This document shows, in pieces, positions 9,827-20,383 of a stretch of 64,000 nucleotides of DNA (the stretch's first letter is position 1; the number at the start of each line of letters is the position of its first letter). The notes beneath the pieces are model-generated. The model saw only the letters and a program-made list of their open reading frames with translations, was not told the DNA's origin and did not search any database. This stretch comes from Flavobacteriaceae bacterium (lineage in GTDB: Bacteria; Bacteroidota; Bacteroidia; Flavobacteriales; Flavobacteriaceae), in assembly GCA_018402135.1 (NCBI GenBank), contig JAGYJF010000003.1, positions 1 through 64,000 of the forward strand, given 5' to 3'. The translations under genes were made by a program, and so were the position numbers.

Positions 9827-11170
9827 TTATACCACGCCTTGTGCAAGCATAGCATCGGCCACTTTTACAAATCCCGCAATATTGGCACCTTTCACGTAGT
9901 CTACATAACCATCATCGTCGGTTCCGTATGCCATACAAGATTCATGAATACTTGCCATGATGTCTTTAAGCTTGGCATCTACTTCTTCACGTGTCCAATT
10001 GTAACGCATCGAATTTTGAGTCATTTCTAAACCAGAAGTGGCTACACCACCTGCATTAGAGGCTTTCCCTGGTGCAAAGAATATTTTTGCTGCATGAAAG
10101 GCCTCGATGGCTTCTTTAGTAGAAGGCATATTAGCGCCTTCGCTTACACAAATACAGCCATTTGCCAACAGTGCTTTGGCATCGTTGCCTAGTAATTCGT
10201 TTTGCGTAGCGCAAGGTAATGCGATGTCACATTTCTCATGCCAAGGCGTTTTGCCTTCTACAAATTTGGCATTGGTGTAGGTTTCAACATATTCGCTAAT
10301 TCTACCGCGTTTTACGTTCTTCAGATTCATGATAAAGGCCAATTTATCGGTATCTATGCCGTCATAATCTACAATATATCCAGAAGAATCGGACATGGTG
10401 ATAACTTTGGCTCCCAATTCGATAGCTTTTTCTGCTGAATATTGTGCTACGTTACCCGAACCAGAAATAAGGATGGTTTTACCTTTTAAACTTTCGTTTT
10501 TGGTTTTTAACATGTTTTGTACAAAATACACATTACCGTAACCTGTGGCTTCGGGTCTAATTAGTGAACCGCCAAAAGACAATCCTTTACCTGTAAACAC
10601 TCCTGTAAACTCGTTGCGCAATTTTTTATACATCCCGAACATATAGCCCACTTCTCTTGCGCCAACGCCGATATCTCCGGCAGGCACATCGGTGTCGTTT
10701 CCTATATGACGGAATAATTCGGACATAAAAGCTTGACAGAATTTCATGATTTCGTTATCTGATTTTCCCTTTGGGTCAAAATCAGAACCGCCTTTTCCAC
10801 CACCCATTGGCAAGGTGGTTAAACTGTTTTTAAACACCTGCTCGAAGGCTAAAAATTTAAGCACACTAAGGGTAACTGTTGGATGAAAACGGATACCACC
10901 TTTATAGGGGCCAATGGCCGAATTCATTTGAATGCGGTATCCTCTATTCACTTGAATATCTCCTTTATCATCTAACCAACACACTCTGAAAGTTACAACT
11001 CTTTCAGGCTCAACCATTCTTAAAAGGAGTTTCTTGTTTTTATATTTTTCGTTGTTTTCTATAAATGGCATTACGGTTTCCGCAACCTCTTCAACTGCCT
11101 GTAAAAATTCAGATTCGTTGCTGTTTCTTTGGGCTACGATATCTAAAAAAGATTTTATTTGATCTTTCAT
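9827..11170 (-). CDS. gdhA: NADP-specific glutamate dehydrogenase
   Basis: YRIQMNSAIGPYKGGIRFHPTVTLSVLKFLAFEQVFKNSLTTLPMGGGKGG is a GDH signature; ORF to 11200. Confidence 0.93.
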   Translation of the reverse strand: MKDQIKSFLDIVAQRNSNESEFLQAVEEVAETVMPFIENNEKYKNKKLLLRMVEPERVVTFRVCWLDDKGDIQVNRGYRIQMNSAIGPYKGGIRFHPTVTLSVLKFLAFEQVFKNSLTTLPMGGGKGGSDFDPKGKSDNEIMKFCQAFMSELFRHIGNDTDVPAGDIGVGAREVGYMFGMYKKLRNEFTGVFTGKGLSFGGSLIRPEATGYGNVYFVQNMLKTKNESLKGKTILISGSGNVAQYSAEKAIELGAKVITMSDSSGYIVDYDGIDTDKLAFIMNLKNVKRGRISEYVETYTNAKFVEGKTPWHEKCDIALPCATQNELLGNDAKALLANGCICVSEGANMPSTKEAIEAFHAAKIFFAPGKASNAGGVATSGLEMTQNSMRYNWTREEVDAKLKDIMASIHESCMAYGTDDDGYVDYVKGANIAGFVKVADAMLAQGVV

Positions 11171-11376
11171 GAAATTTAATGATTTTAAATTTAACGGCAC
11201 AAAGATAGGTTATCTTTAAATTTAAGCAGTATATTTTTTTATATTCTCAATAAATCTTTATCTCACTAAAAATTTAATAATATAATCGCTGATATTTAAT
11301 TAATCTGTATTTAAATTATAATATTTTTTGGTTTACCGAGTTTTCATATATTTGTTACCATGATTGCCTCATTTAA

Positions 11377-12174
11377 ATGAACCTTATGACATTAAAATTG
11401 AATAGGTTATTCCTTTTAATTGCTATTCTACTGGGTATTCAGTCTGCACATGCCCAATTTGGGTTCTCTCATGAGGTTGGTGTTATCGTTGGGCCTGTTG
11501 CCTTTCAATCGGATTTTGGGGTTAGAAATGACTTAGAAACCAACGCTGGAAATACAGGTATTGGTATAGGTATTATTCACTATATAAACTTTTCGTATAG
11601 AGCCGATTGTAATTGTTATTCTGCGGACACCTATTTTAATGACCACTTTAAGTTGCGCAGTGAAATTTCATGGAATAAAACCAAATTAAATCATTTTGGT
11701 AAGTGGGTAGATGAGTCTAGAACCAGTGTGAATGCTGACAGACTTAGAGCGCATTCTGGTGAAGCTAATAATTTTGATGTAGGCATGCAGTTAGAGTATT
11801 TCCCTTTAAGTATTAGACGATTTTCTTCAAGTGTGAATTCTTTTGCACCTTTTATAAGTTTAGGAGCCCATTTTACTTCATACAATCCATCAGCCGCTAC
11901 TACCTTTGGTGATGGCAACATCAATAATCCTAATAACTTTTATTCCTTTTGGGAGCCAGGTTCAATTAGCGATGAAAGCGGTACTGTTTGGTCGGTAGTT
12001 GGAAGTGTTGGTATTCGCTACAAACTCACTATTTTATCAGATTTGATGTTAGATTTAAGGTGGCAGTATTTTGGCAATAACTGGATTGATGGACTGAACC
12101 ACCAGTTAGACTCCAACAGAGCGAATGATTGGTTGGTGTGGCTTAACTTTGGTTATATTTATTACTTAGACTAA
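11377..12174 (+). CDS. THC0290_0291-like outer-membrane beta-barrel family protein
   Basis: Signal peptide LFLLIAILLGIQSAHAQ, aromatic C-terminus NFGYIYYLD, conserved flavobacterial family. Confidence 0.55.
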   Translation: MNLMTLKLNRLFLLIAILLGIQSAHAQFGFSHEVGVIVGPVAFQSDFGVRNDLETNAGNTGIGIGIIHYINFSYRADCNCYSADTYFNDHFKLRSEISWNKTKLNHFGKWVDESRTSVNADRLRAHSGEANNFDVGMQLEYFPLSIRRFSSSVNSFAPFISLGAHFTSYNPSAATTFGDGNINNPNNFYSFWEPGSISDESGTVWSVVGSVGIRYKLTILSDLMLDLRWQYFGNNWIDGLNHQLDSNRANDWLVWLNFGYIYYLD

Positions 12175-12205
12175 AAAAAAGACCTTATTTCTAAGGCCTG
12201 TTTTC
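12173..12205. terminator. Intrinsic terminator
   Basis: AAAAAAAAGACCTTATTTCTAAGGCCTGTTTTC. Confidence 0.5.
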
Positions 12206-12206
12206 A

Positions 12207-13346
12207 TTATCCAATAGCTTGTTGTAAATCTGCAATCAAGTCATCAATATCTTCAATACCAACACTTAATCTAATTAAAGAATCTACAACGCCTGTTTTT
12301 TCGCGTTCTTCTTTTGGTATGCTGGCATGGGTCATACTTGCAGGATGTCCGGCCAACGACTCAACACCACCTAAAGACTCGGCCAAAGTGAATAACTTTA
12401 AGTTTTCAACTATTTTGATAGCCTCTTTATAATTATTTCCTTTGGTTACAAACGATACCATACCACCAAAATCATTCATTTGCGCTTTGGCAACGTCGTG
12501 GTTTGGATGGTCTTTTAAACCTGGCCAGTACACCTTTTCAATTTTTGGATGGTTGTTTAAATACTCGGCAATGGCTTTACCATTTTCGCAATGGCGTTGC
12601 ATACGCACGTGTAATGTTTTTAAACCTCTTAGCACCAAAAAACTATCTTGCGGACCACATATGGCACCACTAGCATTTTGAATAAAATAAAGCTTTTCGG
12701 CCAAGGCATTGTCTTTAACTATTAACGCGCCCATAACCACATCACTATGACCACTTAAATATTTAGTAACCGAATGCATCACGATATCTGCACCCAATTC
12801 TAAGGGTTGCTGTAAATAAGGTGTAGCGAAGGTGTTATCTACTGCCAACAACAAATTATTGGCTTTTGCAATGGCCGAAATTGATTTGATGTCAATAACA
12901 TTCATCATAGGGTTGGTTGGTGTTTCAACCCAAATTAATTTAGTATTTGGCGTGATATAATCGTTTATTTTATCGGCATTGTCCATTCCAATAAAATGAA
13001 ACTTGATACCAAAATTTTCATATATTTTTGTGAATAATCTGTAGGTGCCACCATATAAGTCGTTGGTAGAAACCACCTCGTCACCTGGTTGCAACAATTT
13101 TAAAACAGCGTCTATCGCAGCAAGTCCAGAACCAAATGCCAAGCCATGTTTGCCGTTTTCTATACTGGCAAAAGCGTTTTCTAGGGCGTTACGAGTTGGA
13201 TTATGGGTTCTTGAATATTCGTATCCTTTGTGTCCTCCAGGCGTAGATTGTGCGTAGGTTGTGGTTTGATAAATGGGCTGCATTACGGCGCCGTATGCTG
13301 GGTCGTGATGTTGTCCGCCGTGAATTGTTTTTGTATTAAATTTCAT
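12207..13346 (-). CDS. Cystathionine gamma-synthase family PLP enzyme
   Basis: TKTIHGGQHHDPAYGAVMQPIYQTTTYAQSTPG...MHSVTKYLSGHSDVVMG (PLP lysine motif). Confidence 0.9.
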   Translation of the reverse strand: MKFNTKTIHGGQHHDPAYGAVMQPIYQTTTYAQSTPGGHKGYEYSRTHNPTRNALENAFASIENGKHGLAFGSGLAAIDAVLKLLQPGDEVVSTNDLYGGTYRLFTKIYENFGIKFHFIGMDNADKINDYITPNTKLIWVETPTNPMMNVIDIKSISAIAKANNLLLAVDNTFATPYLQQPLELGADIVMHSVTKYLSGHSDVVMGALIVKDNALAEKLYFIQNASGAICGPQDSFLVLRGLKTLHVRMQRHCENGKAIAEYLNNHPKIEKVYWPGLKDHPNHDVAKAQMNDFGGMVSFVTKGNNYKEAIKIVENLKLFTLAESLGGVESLAGHPASMTHASIPKEEREKTGVVDSLIRLSVGIEDIDDLIADLQQAIG

Positions 13347-13508
13347 CTAAAAAATTATTGGGATTTGTATAAAGTGTTTTGAGCTAGTCATCTTATCCAA
13401 GATTATTAAAAATAGCTCAAAAAATGCCACAACAAATGTACATGGATATTCGTTGAATTCAAATGTATGTAATATCTTTAATGAATCTTTAACAAACCTG
13501 ACAAACCT

Positions 13509-14225
13509 TTGAAAAAACTCGTTTTAATACTCCTAACCGCTGCCTGCTTTTACACTTGTAAAGAAGAATCCAGTTTAAAATTCGAAACTGCCTACGTGGC
13601 AATGAGTGAAGTGTCGCAAGTTGAAATTGAATATCCAGTTGCTGAAGGCAATTCTGAAGCTGCCGAAACCATCAATAATACCATTTCTAGTTATATTGTA
13701 AATTCATTAAACTTTGAAGAAGGCAGTGTAGCTGATGTTGATGTTTCTGACGCTGTATCAAAGTTTGACCAAGAATACACACTGTTTAGGCGTGATTTTC
13801 CAGAGAGCGCAGCCGCATGGGAAGCCAGTGTTGAAGGTGAGGTTTTGTATACGTCACCGCTTATCACAACCATAGCTATTAGCAGTTATCTATACACAGG
13901 TGGCGCGCACGGCAATGATTATATCAAGCTTTTCAACTTTAATAATGCCAACGGCGCTTTGCTCACACCGGAGGAAGTTTTGAATCTTAATTCGGATTTT
14001 ATGAATTTGGCTCAACGCTATTTTGAAAGTGAAGTGATGAAAAAGGACGAAAATATCAAGGATTATTTCTTTGGAGAAAACTTTAAACTTCCAGAAAACA
14101 TGGGGCTCAATGAACGCGGAATGATCATGCTTTACAACAAATATGAAATAGCTTCCTACGCTCAAGGTTATACCGAATTTTTAATTCCGTTTAAAGAATT
14201 AGAACCTTATTTAAAATATCAATAA
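13509..14225 (+). CDS. DUF3298/DUF4163 domain-containing lipoprotein
   Basis: LILLTAACFYTCKEES lipobox-like; YLYTGGAHGNDYIKLFNFN...LTPEEVLN typical of DUF3298. Confidence 0.7.
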   Translation: MKKLVLILLTAACFYTCKEESSLKFETAYVAMSEVSQVEIEYPVAEGNSEAAETINNTISSYIVNSLNFEEGSVADVDVSDAVSKFDQEYTLFRRDFPESAAAWEASVEGEVLYTSPLITTIAISSYLYTGGAHGNDYIKLFNFNNANGALLTPEEVLNLNSDFMNLAQRYFESEVMKKDENIKDYFFGENFKLPENMGLNERGMIMLYNKYEIASYAQGYTEFLIPFKELEPYLKYQ

Positions 14226-14288
14226 GTCAAGTTTTACTTTTGATTTTCTTAATTTTGCAAGCGCAAAAAACTGTGAAATCTTGATTTA

Positions 14289-14642
14289 ATGAACCATATA
14301 TTCTATCTTAAAACTTGCAATACCTGCATGAGGATTTTAAAAGAACTCAATCCTTCATCCAACATTAAACTACAAGATGTAAAAGAACATCCTATTACAG
14401 TTAATCAGTTGGAAGCACTTGAACAACTGGCAGGCAGTTACGAAGCTTTATTTAGCAAGCGGGCTAAATTATATTCAGAAATGGACCTTAAAAATGCCGA
14501 TTTAAAAGAAGCCGATTTTAAGCACTATCTGTTACAACATTATACCTTTTTAAAAAGACCAGTCATTGTTTTAGACCAAGACATTTTTATTGGAAATAGC
14601 AGCAAAGTTGTAGCTGCAGCCAAAAAGAAAATGAATGACTAG
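14289..14642 (+). CDS. ArsC/Spx-family (arsenate reductase-like) protein
   Basis: IFYLKTCNTCMRILKEL (CxxC), LKRPVIVLDQDIFIGNSSKVV. Confidence 0.75.
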   Translation: MNHIFYLKTCNTCMRILKELNPSSNIKLQDVKEHPITVNQLEALEQLAGSYEALFSKRAKLYSEMDLKNADLKEADFKHYLLQHYTFLKRPVIVLDQDIFIGNSSKVVAAAKKKMND

Positions 14643-15528
14643 CAGAACATTTGCGCTTTTAGCCTTATTTATGGTGCAACTGCTTTATGGTTTAAACTTC
14701 ACCTTTGCAAAATCGCTTATCAATGACGGTTTTATGCAATCGTCGGCACTTGTATTTTTTAGAGTGTCTGGTGCTACCATATTGTTTTGGATTGTTGGTG
14801 AATTCTTTCCCAAAGAAAAAATTGATGTTAAAGATTATCTTAAGTTTTTTTATGCATCTATTTTTGGAGTGGTTATCAATATGCTCTTTTTTTTAAGAGG
14901 TTTGGAACTTACCACACCCATTCATGCTGCCGCGATCGTGTCTATTACGCCTATTGTCATTCTCTTACTTTCCAGTTATTATTTAAAAGAAAAAGTAACA
15001 CGATTAAAAATAGTTGGTGTGATATTGGCCTTTGCTGGCGCCCTGGTGCTTAGTATTTACGGCAAATCACTGCGGGCTGGCGACAATGTGTTTTTCGGCA
15101 ATATGCTTATCATGATTAATGTGGTATCGTACAGTATTTACATTATTATGATAAAAAAACTAACGGTAAAATACCATCCCTTTACCTTTATAAAATGGTT
15201 GTTTTTATTCGGAACCTTTTTGGTGTTGCCCTTCAGCTATTTTCAAATAGAAGTCATTGATTGGGACTCCTTCGATACTTATGCTACTGGTTCACTTGTA
15301 TTTGTAGTTGTGGGTGCTACTTTCGGAACCTATTTACTTAATCCACTAGCGCTACGAACCTTAAGAGCCTCAACCGTGGGTATTTTTATCTACTTACAAC
15401 CCGTAATTGCCGCCATTTTTGCAGTAGCAATGGGTGTTGATACCATAGGCATAGTTAAAATAACTGCTGCCATTCTCATTTTTTCGGGCGTTTATTTGGT
15501 AACTAAAAAGCCAAAATTACAGACTTAG
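14635..15528 (+). CDS. EamA/DMT-family transporter
   Basis: Ten-TM-type hydrophobic protein; LYGLNFTFAKSLI...VTRLKIVGVILAFAGALVLS. Confidence 0.85.
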   Translation: MTSRTFALLALFMVQLLYGLNFTFAKSLINDGFMQSSALVFFRVSGATILFWIVGEFFPKEKIDVKDYLKFFYASIFGVVINMLFFLRGLELTTPIHAAAIVSITPIVILLLSSYYLKEKVTRLKIVGVILAFAGALVLSIYGKSLRAGDNVFFGNMLIMINVVSYSIYIIMIKKLTVKYHPFTFIKWLFLFGTFLVLPFSYFQIEVIDWDSFDTYATGSLVFVVVGATFGTYLLNPLALRTLRASTVGIFIYLQPVIAAIFAVAMGVDTIGIVKITAAILIFSGVYLVTKKPKLQT

Positions 15529-15996
15529 ATTTTGAGGTTTTTTTCCGTATTTCCTGGTGTCGTCTTTGGTAAGGGTTTTATAAATCTCGGACTTCGGAAA
15601 TTGATGTGCTTTAGCGAGTAAAGCGTCGGGTAGCGCAGTGAGTCTTCTTTCTCTTAAATCTATCCAAGCACCAAGCATTTCGCAGTGTGCCAAATGAATG
15701 CCCTTATCGTTGTAAAAATTATGACTGAATTGGAAGAACATACCGTCTTCACTTAAACCATCCACTTCAATAGTAACCGTTATTGGCGTTCCTAAAAACG
15801 ATTCCTTAAAATAATACATGTGTTCATAAAACACGACAGGACCGAGGTTTTGTTTTGTTATTTCGGTCATTGAAAAACCATAATCGTCAAAAAAAGACAT
15901 CCGCGCATGACTCATAAAATTGGTATACGCCGAATTGGCCAAGTGCGCATTGGCATCTACATCACTCCATCTAATTTCAAATTGTTTTTGGTACAT
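15517..15996 (-). CDS. Acyl-CoA thioesterase (4HBT hotdog fold)
   Basis: MYQKQFEIRWSDVDANAHLANSAYTNFMSHAR. Confidence 0.8.
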   Translation of the reverse strand: MYQKQFEIRWSDVDANAHLANSAYTNFMSHARMSFFDDYGFSMTEITKQNLGPVVFYEHMYYFKESFLGTPITVTIEVDGLSEDGMFFQFSHNFYNDKGIHLAHCEMLGAWIDLRERRLTALPDALLAKAHQFPKSEIYKTLTKDDTRKYGKKPQNLSL

Positions 15997-16126
15997 ATCA
16001 CTTTTTATTAAGGACTGCAAAGGTACGAAGTATTGCTATGCACGCATAACAAACCAGCTTCAAAAAAATCGCGGCGCCCTTCATTTGATTTAATTACCTT
16101 TGCAACTCAAATTAAAATCATTATCA

Positions 16127-16984
16127 ATGATTCAATCTATGACAGGTTTTGGTAAAACCGTATTACAACTTCCCAATAAAAAAATTTCGATAGAAATAAA
16201 ATCGTTAAATAGCAAAAGCTTAGATCTAAATACCAGAATGCCTTCGCTGTATCGTGAAAAAGAATTACATATTAGAAAACGCATTGCCAACGAATTGGTT
16301 CGCGGCAAAATCGACTTTTCATTGTATATGGAATTAACTGGTGAAGAAACTGCCACGCGCATCAATCAAACCGTGGTTAAGGCCTACATCAAACAGTTGA
16401 ACGATGTAGTCACTGGTCACGATGCCGAATTGTTGAGCATCGCCATGAGGTTACCCGATGTAGTGACCACCGAACGTGAAGATATAGACGACAATGAATG
16501 GCAAACCATAGAAGCTGGTATAGAAGACGCTATTCAACATATTTTAGAGTACCGAAGCGATGAAGGCCAAACGCTGTATGAAGAATTTGAGTCGCGTATA
16601 AAAAATATTGCGAATCTTCTAGAACAAGTGATTGTGATGGATCCGGATAGAATTTCTGGTGTTCGCGAACGATTAGACAAAGCCGTTTCGGAACTTAAAG
16701 AAAAGGTTGACGAAAACCGTTTCGAGCAAGAATTGGTTTATTATATCGAAAAATACGACATCACCGAAGAAAAAGTGCGTTTGGAAAATCACCTTGATTA
16801 TTTTCTAAAAGCCTTAGTTTCGGACGATTCAAACGGTAAGAAATTAGGCTTTATAGCACAGGAAATTGGTAGAGAAATCAATACCATTGGCTCTAAATCT
16901 AACCACGCACCGATGCAAAAATTAGTGGTGCAAATGAAAGATGAATTGGAGAAAATAAAGGAACAACTGCTGAATGTGTTGTAA
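16127..16984 (+). CDS. YicC family protein
   Basis: MIQSMTGFGKTV...FIAQEIGREINTIGSKSNHAPMQKLVVQMKDELEKIKEQLLNVL. Confidence 0.92.
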   Translation: MIQSMTGFGKTVLQLPNKKISIEIKSLNSKSLDLNTRMPSLYREKELHIRKRIANELVRGKIDFSLYMELTGEETATRINQTVVKAYIKQLNDVVTGHDAELLSIAMRLPDVVTTEREDIDDNEWQTIEAGIEDAIQHILEYRSDEGQTLYEEFESRIKNIANLLEQVIVMDPDRISGVRERLDKAVSELKEKVDENRFEQELVYYIEKYDITEEKVRLENHLDYFLKALVSDDSNGKKLGFIAQEIGREINTIGSKSNHAPMQKLVVQMKDELEKIKEQLLNVL

Positions 16985-17033
16985 AATCAAATTCCAAATT
17001 ACAAATATCTGAATTTGAAGATTATCAGTTATA

Positions 17034-17606
17034 ATGAAAAAAGGTAAACTCATAGTATTTTCGGCACCATCCGGCTCAGGAAAAACCACCATCGTAAGAC
17101 ATTTGTTGGCGCAAAGCGAACTGAATTTAGAATTTTCTATTTCAGCAACTTCCAGAGAAAAACGCGGCAATGAACAAGACGGAAAAGATTATTATTTTTT
17201 GAGTTTTGACGCCTTTAAAAAGAAAATTAAAAACGATGAATTTTTAGAATGGGAAGAGGTGTATCGCGATAATTTCTACGGGACTTTGAAAACAGAGGTG
17301 GAGCGCATTTGGGCGCAGGGAAAACATGTGATTTTCGATATTGATGTTTCGGGCGGTTTGCGGATTAAAAGAAAATTCCCAAAGGAAACTATGGCTATTT
17401 TTGTAAAACCACCCAGTATAGACGCGCTTAAAATCCGACTTAAAAAACGCCAAACAGAAAGTGCCGATAAAATAAATATGCGCATAGCCAAAGCTTCGGC
17501 AGAGCTTGCCACTGCACCACTTTTTGACCATATTATTGTAAATGATACTTTAGAACACGCTTTGGAAGAAGCCTTCACATTGGTTTCAAATTATATAAAA
17601 GCATAG
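17034..17606 (+). CDS. gmk: Guanylate kinase
   Basis: MKKGKLIVFSAPSGSGKTTIVRHLL...FSISATSREKR. Confidence 0.95.
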   Translation: MKKGKLIVFSAPSGSGKTTIVRHLLAQSELNLEFSISATSREKRGNEQDGKDYYFLSFDAFKKKIKNDEFLEWEEVYRDNFYGTLKTEVERIWAQGKHVIFDIDVSGGLRIKRKFPKETMAIFVKPPSIDALKIRLKKRQTESADKINMRIAKASAELATAPLFDHIIVNDTLEHALEEAFTLVSNYIKA

Positions 17607-17610
17607 GCAG

Positions 17611-18189
17611 ATGAATATTGGACTGTTTTTTGGCACCTTTAATCCCATTCATATTGGGCATTTAATTATTGCCAATCATCTTGTTGAGCACAGCAAACTT
17701 GACGAAATTTGGCTTGTTGTGACGCCAAAAAGTCCATTTAAGGTAAAACAAACCATACTTGATAATTACCAACGGTTAGAGATGGTTTATCTGGCCACAA
17801 AAAGCTACGATAATTTAAAACCTTGCGATATAGAATTTAATTTATTGCAGCCCAATTACACCATCAATACTCTGACGTATCTTAAGGAAAAACATCCCAA
17901 ACATCAATTTTCTTTAATTATGGGTGAAGACAATTTAAAGAGTTTTCACAAGTGGAAAAATTATGAAATAATTTTAGAGAACCACCAGATATACTGTTAC
18001 CCGAGATTATCGGAAGGCAAAGTAGAAACACAATTTGATGACCACCCCAATATTCATCACGTTAAAGCGCCTATCATTGAATTATCCTCCACATTTATAA
18101 GACAGCATATTAAAAAAGGGAAGAATGTTCGACCCATGCTTTCGGATGCTGTTTGGCAATACATTGATCAAATGAATTTTTACAGATAA
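17611..18189 (+). CDS. nadD: Nicotinate-nucleotide adenylyltransferase
   Basis: MNIGLFFGTFNPIHIGHLIIANHL...IELSSTFIRQHIKKGKNVRPML. Confidence 0.92.
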   Translation: MNIGLFFGTFNPIHIGHLIIANHLVEHSKLDEIWLVVTPKSPFKVKQTILDNYQRLEMVYLATKSYDNLKPCDIEFNLLQPNYTINTLTYLKEKHPKHQFSLIMGEDNLKSFHKWKNYEIILENHQIYCYPRLSEGKVETQFDDHPNIHHVKAPIIELSSTFIRQHIKKGKNVRPMLSDAVWQYIDQMNFYR

Positions 18190-18191
18190 TA

Positions 18192-18264
18192 TTCCTGCTT
18201 TCGCAGGAAAATCAGTGTTGATTCTATTCTTTTTATGAATATAGATTCCCACTTGCGTGGGAAT
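18192..18264. repeat. Pair of REP-like palindromic hairpins (possible dispersed repeat / terminator)
   Basis: TTCCTGC-TTTC-GCAGGAA (18192-18209) and ATTCCCAC-TTGC-GTGGGAAT (18245-18264). Confidence 0.6.
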
Positions 18265-18623
18265 TAAAAAAAATAATAGGCATCTTCAATATGCTCAATT
18301 ACATATTTGTTGTTCTCCTTTAGGATGGAAATAATATCGAATCGCACTTCTTCTTCTAAATCGTTTTCAACAATGTAATTGTCTATGGCTTTCACCAGGC
18401 GCTGGATTTGTGTAGGTTTTAAAAAATCTTTAGGGCTGCCAAAATCTGAGGTTGAACGGGTTTTCACTTCAACCACAGCTATTACACTATCTTTTTTAAC
18501 GATGATATCTATTTCGGCTTTCTGAAAGCGGTAATTACGCTCAAGAATATCATAACCATGTGACGCCAGATAATCTGCCGCCATGTCTTCTCCTATTTTG
18601 CCGAGTTGATTGTGTTGTGCCAT
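18264..18623 (-). CDS. YraN family (UPF0102) endonuclease-like protein
   Basis: GKIGEDMAADYLASHGYDILERNYRFQKAEIDIIVKKDSVIAVVEVKTR. Confidence 0.9.
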   Translation of the reverse strand: MAQHNQLGKIGEDMAADYLASHGYDILERNYRFQKAEIDIIVKKDSVIAVVEVKTRSTSDFGSPKDFLKPTQIQRLVKAIDNYIVENDLEEEVRFDIISILKENNKYVIEHIEDAYYFF

Positions 18624-18721
18624 ATTGCATACTTATGCGCTTATTGATAATAAATATACTTAAAAAAGATTATTTAGGTAACTTTGCTTAAACGAAACTA
18701 GACTGGCCAAAAAGCAAAGCT

Positions 18722-19021
18722 GTGAGAAGAATAAAATGCCCTAATTGTGGTACTTACAATGAAAACGTCGATTATTGCACCAATTGCAATACACTAATTA
18801 ATTTTAAAAAACGTCGCGAAATCGAGTTTAAAAAGTCGGAGCAAAAACGCGCTCACAACGAACAGCAAGACGACGAAAAAAGTTTTCAATGGATTGAAAA
18901 ATACAAAAATCATAAATTTCTTCTGGTTCGAATTGTTGCCTACGCTATCTACTCTATCTGGGCAGCTGTGATGGCGATTGGCACTTTTATCGCTTGGTTG
19001 TTTACTATGATAGCGGCATGA
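18722..19021 (+). CDS. Small zinc-ribbon membrane protein (hypothetical)
   Basis: MRRIKCPNCGTYNENVDYCTNCNTLINF then a C-terminal TM segment; GTG start. Confidence 0.7.
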   Translation: MRRIKCPNCGTYNENVDYCTNCNTLINFKKRREIEFKKSEQKRAHNEQQDDEKSFQWIEKYKNHKFLLVRIVAYAIYSIWAAVMAIGTFIAWLFTMIAA

Positions 19022-19374
19022 AAACTTTGACCAATCCTTATTTTTTAGTGATGCTTTTGGTGGCGATACTCATCTATTGGGCAAAACAATTTCAACTCAA
19101 CCTTCCCAATTGGATCAGCTTTTATTTTTACGATTTTCTGTGTATGCCCATAGTGTTGACTATTATTTTGGCACTACTTCGATTTTTAAAAAAAGACGAG
19201 CGATTAATAATTCCACTATTTGCATTGGTCTCTTTAACTATCTATTACGCTTGGTTTTTTGAATGGCTCATGCCAAAATACGACACCCGATACACAGGTG
19301 ATTGGCTAGATGTTTTGATGTATGTTTTGGGCTCAGCCCTGTTTTATATAAGTGAGCGTAAGCAAATTATTTAA
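19018..19374 (+). CDS. Hypothetical integral membrane protein
   Basis: ATG at 19018 overlaps the preceding stop; four hydrophobic segments. Confidence 0.65.
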   Translation: MKTLTNPYFLVMLLVAILIYWAKQFQLNLPNWISFYFYDFLCMPIVLTIILALLRFLKKDERLIIPLFALVSLTIYYAWFFEWLMPKYDTRYTGDWLDVLMYVLGSALFYISERKQII

Positions 19375-20383
19375 AACTTAATTCTGTTTTGGATTCTGAA
19401 ACTTTCAATTCAACGGTTCTGCCTAAAATCATGGCACGGTTATCATTTTCGTGACCAGCAGGCATATTAAAAGCAATAGGGAAGTCGTAGTCGGCCAAAG
19501 CATCTAAAATAAGTTGCTCTATCGATGTGCCCCATGGGGTTGTATTTTTCCTAATCTTAGTCATATCGCCCACTATTACGCCTTTACAATTTGAGAAATA
19601 GCCTGCGCGTTTTAAACTTTGCAGCATGCGGTCGATGTGGTATTTATACTCTCCTATTTCTTCAATAAATAAAATTTTACCCGAGGTGTCAATGCTCGTT
19701 TCAGAGCCTAACATGGTGTGCAGCATGGTTAAATTACCCCCAACCAAAGGCGCTGCCACAGTTCCTGCTTTGTTGTATTTTGAACCTTTAAGTGTATAGT
19801 TTAAAGCTACGCCAAAAATGGCTTTTTTCATGGTTGCGATGCTGTGTTCAAGTTCGCTTTCTTTATCGATTAAACTGGTGCACATTATGGCATGGATGGA
19901 TTCAAATCCTACATTGTGAACTTGATTGTGTAAAGCTGTTATATCGCTGTAACCAATCAGCCATTTTGGTTGTTCTTTAAATTTTGAATAGTCCAGTTTA
20001 TCTAAAATTCTCACCGTACCGTAACCACCACGGGCGCACCAAATGGCTTTTATTTTTGGATCGTCTAAAGCATTTTGAAAATCTTCGCAACGTTCGCTAT
20101 CGGTTCCGGCAAAATGATTGTTGCCTTTAAACACATGTTTACCGACTACCACATTTAAATTCCAACTTTTTAAGAGTGCAATGGCGCGTTCAACTTCGAT
20201 GGTGCGGTTATTTAAAACGCCCGACGGTGCTACAATAGCAACCGTATCGCCTGCTTTTAGATATGGTGGTTGTTTCAATTTAATTTGGTTAGTTTGCATT
20301 TTATCTTGAGCCAGAACTGAAGTGTTAAAACTCAGAAACTGGGTTAAAATTAAGAAATATAAAAAGGATTTTTTGATCCACAT
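19367..20383 (-). CDS. LD-carboxypeptidase (peptidase S66)
   Basis: LKAGDTVAIVAPSGVLNNRTIEVERAIALL...IWCARGGYGTVRILDKLDY...PAGHENDNRAMILG. Confidence 0.9.
   Translation of the reverse strand: MWIKKSFLYFLILTQFLSFNTSVLAQDKMQTNQIKLKQPPYLKAGDTVAIVAPSGVLNNRTIEVERAIALLKSWNLNVVVGKHVFKGNNHFAGTDSERCEDFQNALDDPKIKAIWCARGGYGTVRILDKLDYSKFKEQPKWLIGYSDITALHNQVHNVGFESIHAIMCTSLIDKESELEHSIATMKKAIFGVALNYTLKGSKYNKAGTVAAPLVGGNLTMLHTMLGSETSIDTSGKILFIEEIGEYKYHIDRMLQSLKRAGYFSNCKGVIVGDMTKIRKNTTPWGTSIEQLILDALADYDFPIAFNMPAGHENDNRAMILGRTVELKVSESKTELSFK

Noticed and set aside
16922-17578. Minus-strand ORFs opposite yicC-gmk (16922-17170, 17244-17531, 17276-17578)
   Set aside because: Antisense to a standard housekeeping operon; no independent support.
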